Counted from the stretch's first letter, positions 35,039 to 47,210 are shown. The stretch is DNA of 51,460 bases from an uncultured Collinsella sp. (GCA_958407995.1 CATYJU010000011.1:1-51460); one strand, 5' to 3'. Numbers and translations: made by a program. The notes: a model not told the origin generated them from the sequence alone.

Positions 35039-35953
35039 ATGGGGGAGAACGTGCTCAAGTTCGGTACCTACGTCCGTGTTGGAAGCGCGGCCGAAGCCTA
35101 TGAGCTCTTACAGAAGAACCGCAACAACAAGATTGTGGGCGGCGGCATCTGGATGCGCCTGGGTTCGCGTCGCGTGGCGACGGCGATTGACCTTTCGGCC
35201 TGCGGACTCGATCAGATCGAGGAGACCGAGACCGAGTTTCGCATCGGTGCCATGTGCACCCTGCGCCAGCTCGAGCGCCATGCCGAGCTCAACGCGCTTG
35301 TCAACCATGTCTTCGAGTTTGCCGTCCATGACATCGTGGGCGTGCAGCTGCGCAATACCGCCACGGTTGGCGGCAGCATCTACGGTCGCTTTGGCTTCTC
35401 GGACGTGCTCTCGGCCTTTTTGGCGCTCGATTCCTATGTTGAGCTGACGGGCGCCGGCCGCGTGCCGCTCGCCGAGTTCGTGGACATGGGCTATGTGCGC
35501 GACGTGATCGAGCACGTCGTGGTCGTTAAGCACGACTACCGTGCGAGCTATGAGGCCGTGCGCAAGGCCGCGACCGACTTCCCCTCCTTAAACGTCACCG
35601 CCGCTTGGTGGGGCAACAGCTGGCATGTCACCGTAGGCGCCCGCCCGCTGCGCGCGACCCTGCTGCAGGGCGAGGCGTGCGGTCTGGTGAACGAGCAGCC
35701 TTCCGAGGACGAGCTGCGCGCCCTGGCCGTATCCGTGCGTGCCCTGGGCTACGGCACCAACATGTGGGGCTCGGCCGACTACCGCCGCCGCATCTCGGCC
35801 CCGCTCGCCGTCCAGGCCGTGCGTCGCGCCGCCGGCATCGAGCTTTCGGCCGCGCTTGCCCGCGAGCTCGAGACCGTGCAAGTGCCTAAGTTCGCCACGG
35901 ACGAGTATTCCTGCCGCCGCGTGCCCGGCGTCGATTCTAGCGAGGTGCGCTAA
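35039..35953 (+). CDS. FAD-binding subunit of a selenium-linked molybdenum hydroxylase
   Basis: 304 residues, FAD-binding PCMH/CODH-flavoprotein fold: NNKIVGGGIWMRLGSR (FAD loop 1), LRNTATVGGSIYGRFGFSDV (FAD loop 2). The N-terminus VLKFGTYVRVGSAAEAYELL resembles the 'selenate reductase-type FAD subunit' family near SelD-dependent hydroxylases. A GTG at 35051 preceded by GGGGGAG could be the true start; the 35039 ATG is kept. It overlaps the catalytic subunit gene (TAATG). It takes electrons from the Mo/Fe-S subunit. Confidence 0.83.
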   Translation: MGENVLKFGTYVRVGSAAEAYELLQKNRNNKIVGGGIWMRLGSRRVATAIDLSACGLDQIEETETEFRIGAMCTLRQLERHAELNALVNHVFEFAVHDIVGVQLRNTATVGGSIYGRFGFSDVLSAFLALDSYVELTGAGRVPLAEFVDMGYVRDVIEHVVVVKHDYRASYEAVRKAATDFPSLNVTAAWWGNSWHVTVGARPLRATLLQGEACGLVNEQPSEDELRALAVSVRALGYGTNMWGSADYRRRISAPLAVQAVRRAAGIELSAALARELETVQVPKFATDEYSCRRVPGVDSSEVR

Positions 35954-38784
35954 TGGCTGCCAAACTCATCGATCTTTCCTTTACGCTCAACGGCCGCAAG
36001 GTCAAGGTACAGATTGCCCCCGACACCATGCTCTTTGCGCTGCTGCGTGAGCAGGGTTGCGCGTCGGTGCGCTGCGCCTGCGAAACCACCAACTGCGGCC
36101 TGTGTACGGTGTGGCTCGACGGCGACCCAGTTCTGAGCTGCTCGGTTCCCGCGGCGCGTGTCGAGGGTCGCACCATCACTACGCTCGAGGGCCTCAAGGC
36201 CGAGTCCGAGGCACTGGCCCGTGCGATGGCTGCCGAAGGCGCCGAGCAGTGCGGTTTTTGCGCCCCCGGCCTTATCATGAACGTGCTGGCGCTTGCCCGC
36301 GCCGCCAAGGAGGACCCAAGCCTCGTCGCCACGCGCGAGGAGCTATCGCGCCAGCTCGCCGGCAACCTTTGTCGCTGCAGCGGCTACGAGAGCCAGCTGC
36401 GCGCCATCGTGCGCTTCCTCAACGAGTCCGGCGTGCAGGTGGGCTTTGAGATGCCCGAGCTGCCGGTCAACGACACCAGCTGCGACGGTGTCTCCTACAA
36501 GCAAATCACCCACAAGCAGCCCAAGAAGGACTCGAAGGCCCTGCTCGAGGGACGTCCCGTCTACACGGGCGACCTGGTGCCTGCCGGTGCTCTGATCGTC
36601 AAGCTCAAGCGCAGCCCGTATGCCCGCGCCAAGATCCGCTCCATCGATACGTCTCGCGCCCTTAAGGTGCCGGGCGTCGTGGGCGTCTACACCTACGAGG
36701 ACGTGCCTAAGCGCCGCTTTACCATCGCCGGACAGAGCTATCCGCAGCCGAGTCCCTACGACCGCCTGATTCTCGAGAATCTGGTGCGCTACCAAAACGA
36801 GGAGGTGGCGATCGTTGCCGCCGAGACCGAGGAGGCCGCCGACAAGGCGCTCAAGCTCATCAAGGTCGACTACGAGGTGCTCGAGCCGCTGCTCGACTTT
36901 ACCCAGGCACTCGATAACGACATCGTGGTCCACCCCGAGGGCGATGTGACCTTTATGTTCCCGCAGGGCGGCGACGTGTCCCGCAACCTGGTGTGCAGCG
37001 GTACCAGCGATTTTGGCAACCTTGACGAGGCGTTCGCCCAGAGCGACATTGTCTTTACCCGCACTTACACCAGCCAGGCCACGCAGACCGCACCCATGGA
37101 GACCTTTCGCGCCTTCGCGACGACCGACGCGTTCGGGCGTATTTCGGTGACCACCTCTACGCAGGTGCCCTTCCACGTGCGCCGCATGGTCGCGCAGTCG
37201 CTCGACATTCCGCAGTCGCAGGTGCAGGTCATTAAGCCGCGCATCGGTGGCGGCTTTGGCTCCAAGCAGACGGGCTGCTGCGAGATCTTCGTGGCGTTTG
37301 TCACCCAACAGACCGGCCGTCCGAGCTACTGCTGCTACACCCGCGAGGAGACCATCACCGCGGGCAACTCGCGCCATCAGATGCAGATGACCGTTAAGCT
37401 GGGCGCCATGAACGACGGCACTATCACGGCCATCGACCTGCATACGTTGTCCAACGCCGGCGCCTATGGCGAGCATGCCACCACGACGATCGGCCTCTCG
37501 GGCCACAAGAGCCTACCCATCTACAACCACGTGAAGGCGAGCCGCTTTAGCTGGGACGCCGTCTACACCAATACCAACCGCGGCGGCGCGTATCGCGGCT
37601 ACGGTGCCACCCAGGGCCAGTTTGCCGTGGAGAGCGCCGTCAACGAGCTCGCCGATATGCTGCACATGGACCCCGCCGACCTGCGCCTTAAGAACATCGT
37701 GCGCGAGGGCGAGATCATGCCGCAGTACTACAACGAGAAGCTCAACGCCTGCGCGCTCGACCGCTGCCTGCTGCGCGCGATGGACATGATTGGCTGGCGC
37801 GACAAGCCGCTGGCCGTGGACCTGGGCGACCGCGTGCGCGCCCTGGGCTGCGCGCTCACCATGCAGGGCTCGGGCATCTCCAATGTCGATATCGCCGGCA
37901 TCGACATGCGCTTGGAAGAGGACGGCTTCATTACCATCGGCACCGGCGCCACCGATAACGGCATGGGCGTCGACACGATTCTGGCGCAGATTGCCGCCGA
38001 GGAGTTGGGCGTGGAGAGCTCGCTCATTGTGGTACGCGGCGTGGACACCGATGTGTCGCCGTTCGACGCCGGCTCGTACGCGAGCTCGGGTACGTACGTG
38101 ACGGGCCTTGCTGCCAAGAACGCAGCGACCGAGCTGCGTGAGAAGATTTGCGCCAAGGCAGCCCAGATGTGGGATGTGGACGCCGCCGACGTGGTCTTCG
38201 ATGGCCAGTACGTGCGCCTGTCCGACGAGCGTGCCGCGCGCGAGCAGAACCGCTACCTCACGCTGCGCGACTTTGCCAACCTGTGCGTCAAGAATATCGC
38301 GGGCGGCGACGCGCTGACCTCGCACGCTTCTGCCTGTCTGCCCGTTTCGCCTCCGCCGTTTATGGCCGGCATTGCCGAGGTCGAGGTCGACAAGGCCACC
38401 GGCAAGGTGACTGTGGTGGACTATGCGGCGGCTGTGGACTGCGGCACCGTGATTAACGAGGCGCTCGCGCGCGTCCAGGCCGAGGGCGGCATTGCCCAAG
38501 GTATCGGTCACGCGCTCTACGAGATTGTCGAGCACGACGACCGTGGTCGCCTGCGCACCGGCAACTTTATGAGCTACAAGCTGCCCACGCGCCTGGATAT
38601 CGGCAGCATTCGCGTGGCCTTTGAGCCGAGCTACGAGCCGACGGGCCCGTTTGGCGCCAAGTCGATCGGCGAGGTCGTCATCAACACGCCGCTCGCCGCC
38701 GTGGCCTCGGCCGTCGCACACGCCACCGGCCACCAGGTCCGCTCGCTGCCCATCACGCCCGAGAAGGCCCTGCTGGGGGAGTAG
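35953..38784 (+). CDS. molybdenum hydroxylase, fused [2Fe-2S] and Mo-binding subunit (selenium-dependent xanthine dehydrogenase type)
   Basis: 943 residues. Residues 1-170 hold two [2Fe-2S] clusters (CETTNCGLC with a later Cys63; EQCGFCAPGLIMN and GNLCRCSGY). The rest is a xanthine oxidase-type Mo domain with PRIGGGFGSKQ, RGGAYRGYGATQGQF and the catalytic Glu in GPFGAKSIGEVV. Fusion of the small and large subunits without the FAD part is the layout of the SelD-associated hydroxylases whose Mo site carries labile selenium. The window supplies SelD, YedF, DUF3343 and the desulfurase. YqeB and MocA-type maturation genes are not in this window. The substrate (xanthine, purines or other heterocycle) is not readable. 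Confidence 0.85.
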   Translation: MAAKLIDLSFTLNGRKVKVQIAPDTMLFALLREQGCASVRCACETTNCGLCTVWLDGDPVLSCSVPAARVEGRTITTLEGLKAESEALARAMAAEGAEQCGFCAPGLIMNVLALARAAKEDPSLVATREELSRQLAGNLCRCSGYESQLRAIVRFLNESGVQVGFEMPELPVNDTSCDGVSYKQITHKQPKKDSKALLEGRPVYTGDLVPAGALIVKLKRSPYARAKIRSIDTSRALKVPGVVGVYTYEDVPKRRFTIAGQSYPQPSPYDRLILENLVRYQNEEVAIVAAETEEAADKALKLIKVDYEVLEPLLDFTQALDNDIVVHPEGDVTFMFPQGGDVSRNLVCSGTSDFGNLDEAFAQSDIVFTRTYTSQATQTAPMETFRAFATTDAFGRISVTTSTQVPFHVRRMVAQSLDIPQSQVQVIKPRIGGGFGSKQTGCCEIFVAFVTQQTGRPSYCCYTREETITAGNSRHQMQMTVKLGAMNDGTITAIDLHTLSNAGAYGEHATTTIGLSGHKSLPIYNHVKASRFSWDAVYTNTNRGGAYRGYGATQGQFAVESAVNELADMLHMDPADLRLKNIVREGEIMPQYYNEKLNACALDRCLLRAMDMIGWRDKPLAVDLGDRVRALGCALTMQGSGISNVDIAGIDMRLEEDGFITIGTGATDNGMGVDTILAQIAAEELGVESSLIVVRGVDTDVSPFDAGSYASSGTYVTGLAAKNAATELREKICAKAAQMWDVDAADVVFDGQYVRLSDERAAREQNRYLTLRDFANLCVKNIAGGDALTSHASACLPVSPPPFMAGIAEVEVDKATGKVTVVDYAAAVDCGTVINEALARVQAEGGIAQGIGHALYEIVEHDDRGRLRTGNFMSYKLPTRLDIGSIRVAFEPSYEPTGPFGAKSIGEVVINTPLAAVASAVAHATGHQVRSLPITPEKALLGE

Positions 38785-38813
38785 CGGGTCGGCGAACAAG
38801 TCGTAATGGGCGG

Positions 38814-38838
38814 GGCGGGGCAACTCGTCCCGCCTTTT
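38814..38838 (+). terminator. terminator of the molybdenum hydroxylase operon
   Basis: GGCGGG / CCCGCC stem with TTTT. Confidence 0.8.
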
Positions 38839-38924
38839 GCACTCGTGGTGAGGTCGTGAGTCTGTAAAACGTGTGCGTGCGCTTGTCGCTCGTATCTGCT
38901 ATCATCCCTAATCTGTGCGCTCAT

Positions 38925-39008
38925 GCGGGCGTGGCGGAATTGGTAGACGCGCCAGATTTAGGTTCTGGTGGGATTCCCGTGAAGGTTCGAGTCCTTTCGC
39001 CCGCACCA
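38925..39008 (+). tRNA. tRNA-Leu (anticodon TAG)
   Basis: Acceptor GCGGGCG/CGCCCGC, anticodon stem CCAGA/TCTGG with loop TTTAGGT (TAG), variable arm TGGGATTCCCGTG, T-arm AAGGTTCGAGTCCTT, encoded ACCA. Confidence 0.96.
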
Positions 39009-39098
39009 ACGCACCCGCGTCGGCTTATGCCCTCGCGACGCTTGTTGCATAAAGGTACCAGCACCTCAGATAAGCTGGGCAGTATGAGGAGGAACGTG

Positions 39099-40397
39099 TT
39101 GAACATCACCGCTTCTGACGTCAAGGACGCCAAGCTCACCGCTACGGTCACCATCCCGGCCGCCGACGTCGACGCCGCGATCAAGAAGGCCTACAAGGAC
39201 ACCGCCAAGAAGTATCGCTTCCCGGGCTTCCGCGCCGGCAAGGCCCCTCGTCCGGTCATCGACTCTGCTCTTGGCGCCGAGGCTACCCTCGCCCAGGCCA
39301 CCAACGACCTGATCGCCGCCAACGAGCCCGCCGTCCTCAACGAGCTGGACATCGTCCCCACCAAGAACGGTGACTACAAGGACCTCGACCTCGCCAAGGA
39401 TCACGAGGACTACACCTACACCGTCGAGTTCTCCCTGCGTCCCGCCGCTGAGCTCTCCTCCTTCGACGCCGTCGAGATCGAGATGCCCCCTGCGGAGGTC
39501 ACCGAGTCCGAGATCAACAACCAGGTCGAGATGCTCCTCAACTACCGCGCCACCTTCGAGGACGTCGAGGGTCGCGCCGTCGAGGCCGAGGACTACGTCA
39601 CCGTCGACCTCAAGGCCGTCGAGAACGCCGACAACTTTGCCGCCGAGGGCCGCATGCTCATCGCCGGTAGCGACAGCAACCCCAAGGAGTTCAACGAGGC
39701 CCTGATCGGCGCTAACGTTGACGACGTCAAGACCGTCACCTGGACCGACGAGGTCGAGGGGGGCGAGGAGGCCGAGACCCACACCGTCGAGGTCACCGTC
39801 AAGGGCATCAAGGTCCGCAACACCCCCGAGCTCACCGACGAGCTCGTCAAGTCCGACTTTGGCTTCGACAGCATCGACGCTATGCGCGACGCCATCAAGA
39901 TCGAGATCGAGCAGGACAAGGCTTCCCGCCTCCCGGCCGAGAAGGAGAACCGTTGCGTCTCCGCTCTCGCCGAGCGCCTGCAGCTCGACGAGATGGACGC
40001 CGACTACGAGCAGTCCGTCTTTGAGGAGCTTGGCCAGAACTTCCTGTCCAACCTCGCTGCCCGCGGCATGACGCTCGACACCTGGCTGCCCGCTTCCGGC
40101 CTGACCATGGAGCAGTTCATCGGCGACCTGCACAAGCAGGCCAACGACGTTGCCCGTGAGTCCCTGGCTCTGGACGCCCTCGCCCGTGAGCTCAAGATCG
40201 AGGTCACCGAGGACGACGTCAACGCTGAGTTCGAGAAGGCCGGCGTCAAGGACGTCGAGGCTTCCAAGGCCGAGTTCATCGCCGATGGCCGCATGCCTGC
40301 CGTCCGTGAGTCCATCCGTCGTTCCAAGGCCGTCGACCACCTGGTCGAGAACGCCAAGGTGACCGAGGTCGACGAGACCGCCAAGGACGCCGAGTAA
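39099..40397 (+). CDS. tig: trigger factor (ribosome-associated chaperone)
   Basis: 432 residues from TTG 39099. The start is set by AGGAGG (39087-39092) six bases upstream and by the conserved N-terminus MNITASDVKDAKLTATV; ATG 39084 would put the SD inside the gene, and a much longer opening runs through tRNA-Leu. Ribosome-binding FRAGKAPRPV (family GFRxGKxPxxxI) at about 41-50, an FKBP-like PPIase domain around 150-240, and a helical chaperone domain. Highly biased codon use. It precedes clpP and clpX, the usual order. Confidence 0.92.
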   Translation: MNITASDVKDAKLTATVTIPAADVDAAIKKAYKDTAKKYRFPGFRAGKAPRPVIDSALGAEATLAQATNDLIAANEPAVLNELDIVPTKNGDYKDLDLAKDHEDYTYTVEFSLRPAAELSSFDAVEIEMPPAEVTESEINNQVEMLLNYRATFEDVEGRAVEAEDYVTVDLKAVENADNFAAEGRMLIAGSDSNPKEFNEALIGANVDDVKTVTWTDEVEGGEEAETHTVEVTVKGIKVRNTPELTDELVKSDFGFDSIDAMRDAIKIEIEQDKASRLPAEKENRCVSALAERLQLDEMDADYEQSVFEELGQNFLSNLAARGMTLDTWLPASGLTMEQFIGDLHKQANDVARESLALDALARELKIEVTEDDVNAEFEKAGVKDVEASKAEFIADGRMPAVRESIRRSKAVDHLVENAKVTEVDETAKDAE

Positions 40398-40473
40398 TTC
40401 TCGCCACCTTGCCCGCGAGCGCATGGGTGCGCCCGTGATGGGGTAAAGTTATACACCGGTTATCCGGTTGCTT

Positions 40474-40517
40474 CGTACGGTGCCAGCCAATGCATAGCAT
40501 GCGGGCACCGTACGTTT
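40474..40517 (+). terminator. terminator between tig and clpP
   Basis: Perfect 11-bp stem CGTACGGTGCC/GGCACCGTACG followed by TTTATC; the loop contains ATGC-ATA-GCAT. It may terminate or attenuate tig read-through. Confidence 0.75.
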
Positions 40518-40554
40518 ATCTAGAACCAATTTGGTCCGCAAGAGAGAAATGGAG

Positions 40555-41181
40555 ATGCGTATGATCGCCAAGTTCGATTCCGCCCTCGTGCCATACGTTA
40601 TCGAGCAGACGCCGCGCGGCGAGCGCAGCTACGATATCTATTCGCGCCTGCTCAACGACCGCATCATCTTCTTGGGCGAGGAGATCAACTCCGTCAGCGC
40701 CAACCTGGTCGTTGCCCAGCTGCTGCATCTTGAGAGCCAGGATGCCGAGAAGGATATCTCGCTCTACATCAATTCGCCCGGCGGCGAGGTCTACTCCGGC
40801 CTGGCGATTCTTGACACCATGAACTTCATTAAGCCGCAGGTCTCCACCATCTGCGTCGGTATGGCCGCGTCCATGGCCGCCGTGCTGCTTTCGGCCGGCG
40901 CCAAGGGCAAGCGCTTCTGCCTGCCGCACTCCAAGGTCATGATTCACCAGCCCAGCGGCGGTGCCCAGGGTCAGCAGACCGAGATCGAGATCGTGGCCGA
41001 GGAGATCAAGAAGACTCGCCGCGAGCTCAATCAGATCCTGTCCGATGCCTCGGGCCAGCCCATCGAGAAGGTCCAGGCCGATACCGAGCGCGACAACTAC
41101 TTGACCGCTGCCGAGGCCCTCGACTACGGCCTGATCGACCGTATCGTTACCTCGCGCGATCTCGCCGCGAAGGACGCCTAG
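40555..41181 (+). CDS. clpP: ATP-dependent Clp protease proteolytic subunit
   Basis: 208 residues. Catalytic triad parts are visible: Ser in GMAASMAAVLL, His in LPHSKVMIHQPSGG and the Asp in the following helix region. DRIIFLGEEI is the axial-loop start. Several ATGs compete (40549, 40555, 40561); 40555 has AGAGAG eight bases upstream and 40561 has GGAG, so the exact start is open by two codons either way. Followed after one base by clpX. Confidence 0.95.
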   Translation: MRMIAKFDSALVPYVIEQTPRGERSYDIYSRLLNDRIIFLGEEINSVSANLVVAQLLHLESQDAEKDISLYINSPGGEVYSGLAILDTMNFIKPQVSTICVGMAASMAAVLLSAGAKGKRFCLPHSKVMIHQPSGGAQGQQTEIEIVAEEIKKTRRELNQILSDASGQPIEKVQADTERDNYLTAAEALDYGLIDRIVTSRDLAAKDA

Positions 41182-41182
41182 G

Positions 41183-42589
41183 ATGGCAGGAAACATGCAG
41201 GACAACTTTGACGAGAACGGCAACCCCATCCGCTGCTCCTTCTGCGGAAAAGAGCAGGGGCAGGTCCGTCGCCTCGTAAAGGGCCCGACCAACATTTTTA
41301 TCTGTGACGAGTGCGTCGCCGCCTGTTCCGAGATCTTGGAGGAGTCGCTGGCTTCGGACTTTATGGACGCTGCCCGCAACGGCAAGCTGCCGGGCTTCCT
41401 CAACGACCACGGTCAGGCTGCGTCTCAGCCCGCCGTTGACCCCGAGACGGAGGGCTTTGAGCTCGAGGACGACCGTCAGGTCATCACGCACGTACCGACG
41501 CCGCACGAGATCTATGACGAGCTTTCGGCCTATGTTATGGGCCAGGAGGACGCCAAGCGCGCCATGTCGGTGGCCGTGTACAACCACTACCGTCGCGTGA
41601 TCGAGGGCGGTGCCGCGGTGTCCGCCTTTGACGACGGCTTGGATTCGCAGCTCGGTGATGACATGGACGAGGTGGAGCTCGCTAAGTCCAACATTTTGCT
41701 GCTCGGTCCCACCGGTACCGGTAAGACCCTGCTCGCCCAGACGCTCGCGCGCATCCTCGAGGTGCCGTTTGCCATCGCCGACGCCACCGCGCTTACCGAG
41801 GCCGGCTACGTGGGCGAGGACGTGGAGAACATCCTGCTCAAGCTCATTAACGCCGCCGATGGCGACATTGAGCGCGCGCAGGTGGGCATCATCTACGTGG
41901 ACGAGATCGACAAGATCGCCCGCAAGGCCGAGAACCTCTCCATCACCCGTGACGTTTCGGGCGAGGGCGTTCAGCAGGCGCTGCTTAAGATTCTTGAGGG
42001 CACGGTGGCAAGCGTTCCGCCCACCGGCGGCCGCAAGCATCCCCAGCAGGAGCTGCTGCAGATCGACACGACGAACATCCTGTTTATCTGCGGCGGTGCC
42101 TTTGTGGGTCTGGATAAGATCATCGCCGACCGCGTGGGCAACAAGGGCGTGGGCTTTAACTCCGAGATTGCCGGTCCCACCTCGGTCGACGAGAACGACC
42201 TGCTGCGTCAGGTGCTCCCGCAGGATCTCAACGCCTTTGGCATGATCCCCGAGTTCGTGGGCCGTACGCCCGTCGTCACCCAGACGCAGGCGCTCGACGA
42301 GGACGACCTGGTGTCGATCCTGATCGAGCCCAAGAATGCCGTGGTGCGTCAGTACCGCAAGATGTTCCAGCTCGAGGACGTTGAGCTTGAGTTTGAGGAC
42401 GCGGCTCTGCACGAGATCGCCCGCATGGCGCTCGCCCGCAAGACCGGCGCCCGCGGCCTGCGCTCCATCTGCGAGGACGTGCTGCAGCAGACGATGTTCG
42501 ATCTCCCCAGCGAGGAGGGTGTCACCAAGGTCATCGTGACCGAAGCCTCCGTAAAGGGCGAAGAACAACCCCAACGCATCTACGGGTAA
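41183..42589 (+). CDS. clpX: ATP-dependent Clp protease ATP-binding subunit
   Basis: 468 residues. Zinc-binding domain CSFCGKEQ...FICDECVAAC (about residues 16-48), Walker A GPTGTGKTLL, Walker B GIIYVDEIDKIA, the pore loop GAFVGLDK and sensor 2 TGARGLRSI. It unfolds substrates and feeds ClpP. The linker between the zinc domain and the AAA core is longer and more acidic than in E. coli. Good terminator downstream. Confidence 0.97.
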   Translation: MAGNMQDNFDENGNPIRCSFCGKEQGQVRRLVKGPTNIFICDECVAACSEILEESLASDFMDAARNGKLPGFLNDHGQAASQPAVDPETEGFELEDDRQVITHVPTPHEIYDELSAYVMGQEDAKRAMSVAVYNHYRRVIEGGAAVSAFDDGLDSQLGDDMDEVELAKSNILLLGPTGTGKTLLAQTLARILEVPFAIADATALTEAGYVGEDVENILLKLINAADGDIERAQVGIIYVDEIDKIARKAENLSITRDVSGEGVQQALLKILEGTVASVPPTGGRKHPQQELLQIDTTNILFICGGAFVGLDKIIADRVGNKGVGFNSEIAGPTSVDENDLLRQVLPQDLNAFGMIPEFVGRTPVVTQTQALDEDDLVSILIEPKNAVVRQYRKMFQLEDVELEFEDAALHEIARMALARKTGARGLRSICEDVLQQTMFDLPSEEGVTKVIVTEASVKGEEQPQRIYG

Positions 42590-42611
42590 ACCAGCCTAAA
42601 ACGAGTTTGCA

Positions 42612-42647
42612 AATAGCCTCCGACCGCTCGCGGCCGGAGGCTATTTT
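42612..42647 (+). terminator. terminator of clpPX
   Basis: AATAGCCTCCG/CGGAGGCTATT stem followed by TT-rich sequence. Confidence 0.88.
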
Positions 42648-42740
42648 ATATATGCGCAATAACCCCAACTACCTGTGCTATTCTGTGTGTTTGTTTAAGC
42701 CTCGGCGAAGTCATATCAGACTGAAGTAATCGATACCTAA

Positions 42741-42856
42741 GGGGAGGAATGTAGGCCCGATTTTCGTAGATTCCGCACGAGCCGAAGACCACGTAATGTG
42801 GTCTTCGAGCGAGCCCAGGACCTGACCGAGCGAAAATCGGGCCTACATTCCTCCCC
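42741..42856. repeat. nested palindrome B in the valS leader
   Basis: Perfect 26-bp outer arms: GGGGAGGAATGTAGGCCC starts the left (42741-42766) and the right ends ..CATTCCTCCCC (42831-42856). Inside, GAAGACCAC (42784-42792) pairs with GTGGTCTTC (42798-42806), loop GTAAT. It ends 21 bp before the valS ATG, just before the GGGAGAG site. No T-box motif is present. Shares its plan with 885-993 and 45593-45693. Confidence 0.75.
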
Positions 42857-42876
42857 GGCGGGACAGGGAGAGATAT

Positions 42877-45573
<2,697 letters not shown>

Positions 45574-45592
45574 GCCTAACTTGGGGGCGCGT

Positions 45593-45693
45593 CCCGATGC
45601 TTTGCTCTCCGCTGCGGACAGTCCTGCGCAAGACGGACAGCACATTAAGTGCTGTCCTTTGCGTGCGGAACTTGCGGCGAGCAAAGCATCGGG
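45593..45693. repeat. nested palindrome C after valS
   Basis: Outer arms CCCGATGCTTTGCTC (45593-45607) and GAGCAAAGCATCGGG (45679-45693), perfect 15 bp. Inner arms GGACAGCAC (45635-45643)/GTGCTGTCC (45649-45657), loop ATTAA. Begins 20 bp after the valS stop. Another small hairpin GGCCAC/GTGGCC lies at 45739-45756. Confidence 0.75.
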
Positions 45694-45800
45694 CCGCTCC
45701 TAGTTCGTTTACGTGGTTGTTTGCAACTGGTTAGTTAGGGCCACTTGGTCGTGGCCTTGATCGCGCTGCAAAGCGGTGTTTGGCTGATATTTTGAATGGG

Positions 45801-45831
45801 AGGGGCTCGTTGTTGATTCGGGCCTCTTTTT
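45801..45831 (+). terminator. terminator before folC
   Basis: AGGGGCTCG pairs with CGGGCCTCT (two G-U pairs), TTTTT follows. Probably ends valS transcription. Confidence 0.65.
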
Positions 45832-45852
45832 ATGTTGAGGGGACTTTGGGTT

Positions 45853-47196
45853 ATGGCTAAGCGTTCTGGGTCGTATTCTGTACCGTTCTCATTTGAGTTG
45901 CTTTCGTTTGATGTGGCTGTTGGGCTGGCTGCTGATACGGGGCGGATTTCTGGGGATGCCGGGCCTCTGCTCGAGACGGTTGTCGATATGCTTGATGAGC
46001 TGGAACGTCCGGACGAGTATTTCGATTGCATTCAGGTTGCCGGTACTAATGGCAAGACTTCGACTGCGCGGTTTTCGGCTGCCATTCTTCGTGGTGAGGG
46101 GCTCAAGACCGCGCTGTATACGTCGCCGCAGCTGGTGCGCTATCCCGAGCGTATGGAGGTCGATGGACGCGTCGTGAGCGATGAGGCGTTTGCCCGTGGC
46201 GTTTCTGCCGCTGTTGAGGCGGGGCATCGAGTGAATGCCCGTCGTGTGGCAGCGGGGGAGCGTGCCTATACCATCACACCGTTTGACCTGCTGACGGCTG
46301 CCGCACTGGTGGTGTTTGCCGAGGCTGCGGTGGATGTTGCCGTGCTCGAGGTTGGCATGGGCGGACGCTGGGATGCTACGAGTGCGACCGACCCCGTGGC
46401 CGTTGCCATCACAGGCATCGGGCTCGACCATACACGCATTCTGGGAGATACGCTCGAGGCCATTGCGGGGGAGAAGGCTGCGGTCATTAAGCGCGGACGC
46501 CTGGTTGTTTTGGGCGAGGGCACGCACGAGGCGAGCGTTCAGCGCGTGATGGATGCCCGTTGTCGCGAGTGCGGCGTCGTGCCGCTCGTGGTGAGTCATG
46601 CCACGACTAAGGTGCCGGCGCATGTGGGCGACACGGTTGAGTTTAGCTGCACCACGCCGCGTGCCATCTATACGTCGAGCATGGTTAAGCCGGCGTATCA
46701 GCCGCAGAATGCTGCGTGCGCGATTATGCTGTGCGAGGGGTATCTGGGCCGCGAACTCGATCACGACAAGCTCGATGCTTCGCTTATGGGCTGCCCCACG
46801 CCGGGTCGCTTTGATGTGCTGGGAACCGATCCACTTAAGCTGATCGATGCCTGCCATAACCCTCAGAGCTGCGAGAACTTTGTGAGCGCGCTGGACGAGA
46901 TTGATCCGTGCGTGGAGAATCGCCCCACGCTGCTGTGTGCCGCGCTGGCCGACAAGGACGTGGCGGGCATCGTCGACGTGCTGGTTCCGGCGTTCCCCCG
47001 TGTGGCCGTAACCCAGACCGATTCCGACCGCGCCCTGTCGGCAGATGACCTCGCTGCTCTCGTTGATGCCGACAAGCTTGCGGCCGTATACCCGAGCGTA
47101 TCCGAGGCCCTCGCCGCCCTCGATGCAGCTAACGAGCCCTTCGTAGCAGCCGGCACCATCACCCTAGCCGGTGAAGTAGCGGGGCTGCTCCGTTAA
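45853..47196 (+). CDS. folC: dihydrofolate synthase / folylpolyglutamate synthase
   Basis: 447 residues, Mur-ligase fold. P-loop VAGTNGKTSTARFSAAIL; TSPQLVRYPERMEVDGR; ALVVFAEAAVDVAVLEVGMGGRWDAT (read as segments); C-terminal domain with GRFDVLGTDP and DACHNPQS. Adds glutamate to folates. ATG 45853 follows GAGGGG nine bases upstream; a TTG at 45832 is in frame. Single gene. Confidence 0.92.
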   Translation: MAKRSGSYSVPFSFELLSFDVAVGLAADTGRISGDAGPLLETVVDMLDELERPDEYFDCIQVAGTNGKTSTARFSAAILRGEGLKTALYTSPQLVRYPERMEVDGRVVSDEAFARGVSAAVEAGHRVNARRVAAGERAYTITPFDLLTAAALVVFAEAAVDVAVLEVGMGGRWDATSATDPVAVAITGIGLDHTRILGDTLEAIAGEKAAVIKRGRLVVLGEGTHEASVQRVMDARCRECGVVPLVVSHATTKVPAHVGDTVEFSCTTPRAIYTSSMVKPAYQPQNAACAIMLCEGYLGRELDHDKLDASLMGCPTPGRFDVLGTDPLKLIDACHNPQSCENFVSALDEIDPCVENRPTLLCAALADKDVAGIVDVLVPAFPRVAVTQTDSDRALSADDLAALVDADKLAAVYPSVSEALAALDAANEPFVAAGTITLAGEVAGLLR

Positions 47197-47210
47197 CCCA
47201 TCCCCTCATC

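Noticed and set aside
38871..39098. N-terminal extension of the trigger factor through tRNA-Leu
   Set aside because: It overlaps a complete tRNA gene; the AGGAGG site and family N-terminus set the start at TTG 39099.
42650..42876. T-box riboswitch for valS
   Set aside because: No TGGNACCGCG-type T-box sequence or typical terminator/antiterminator pair is present.
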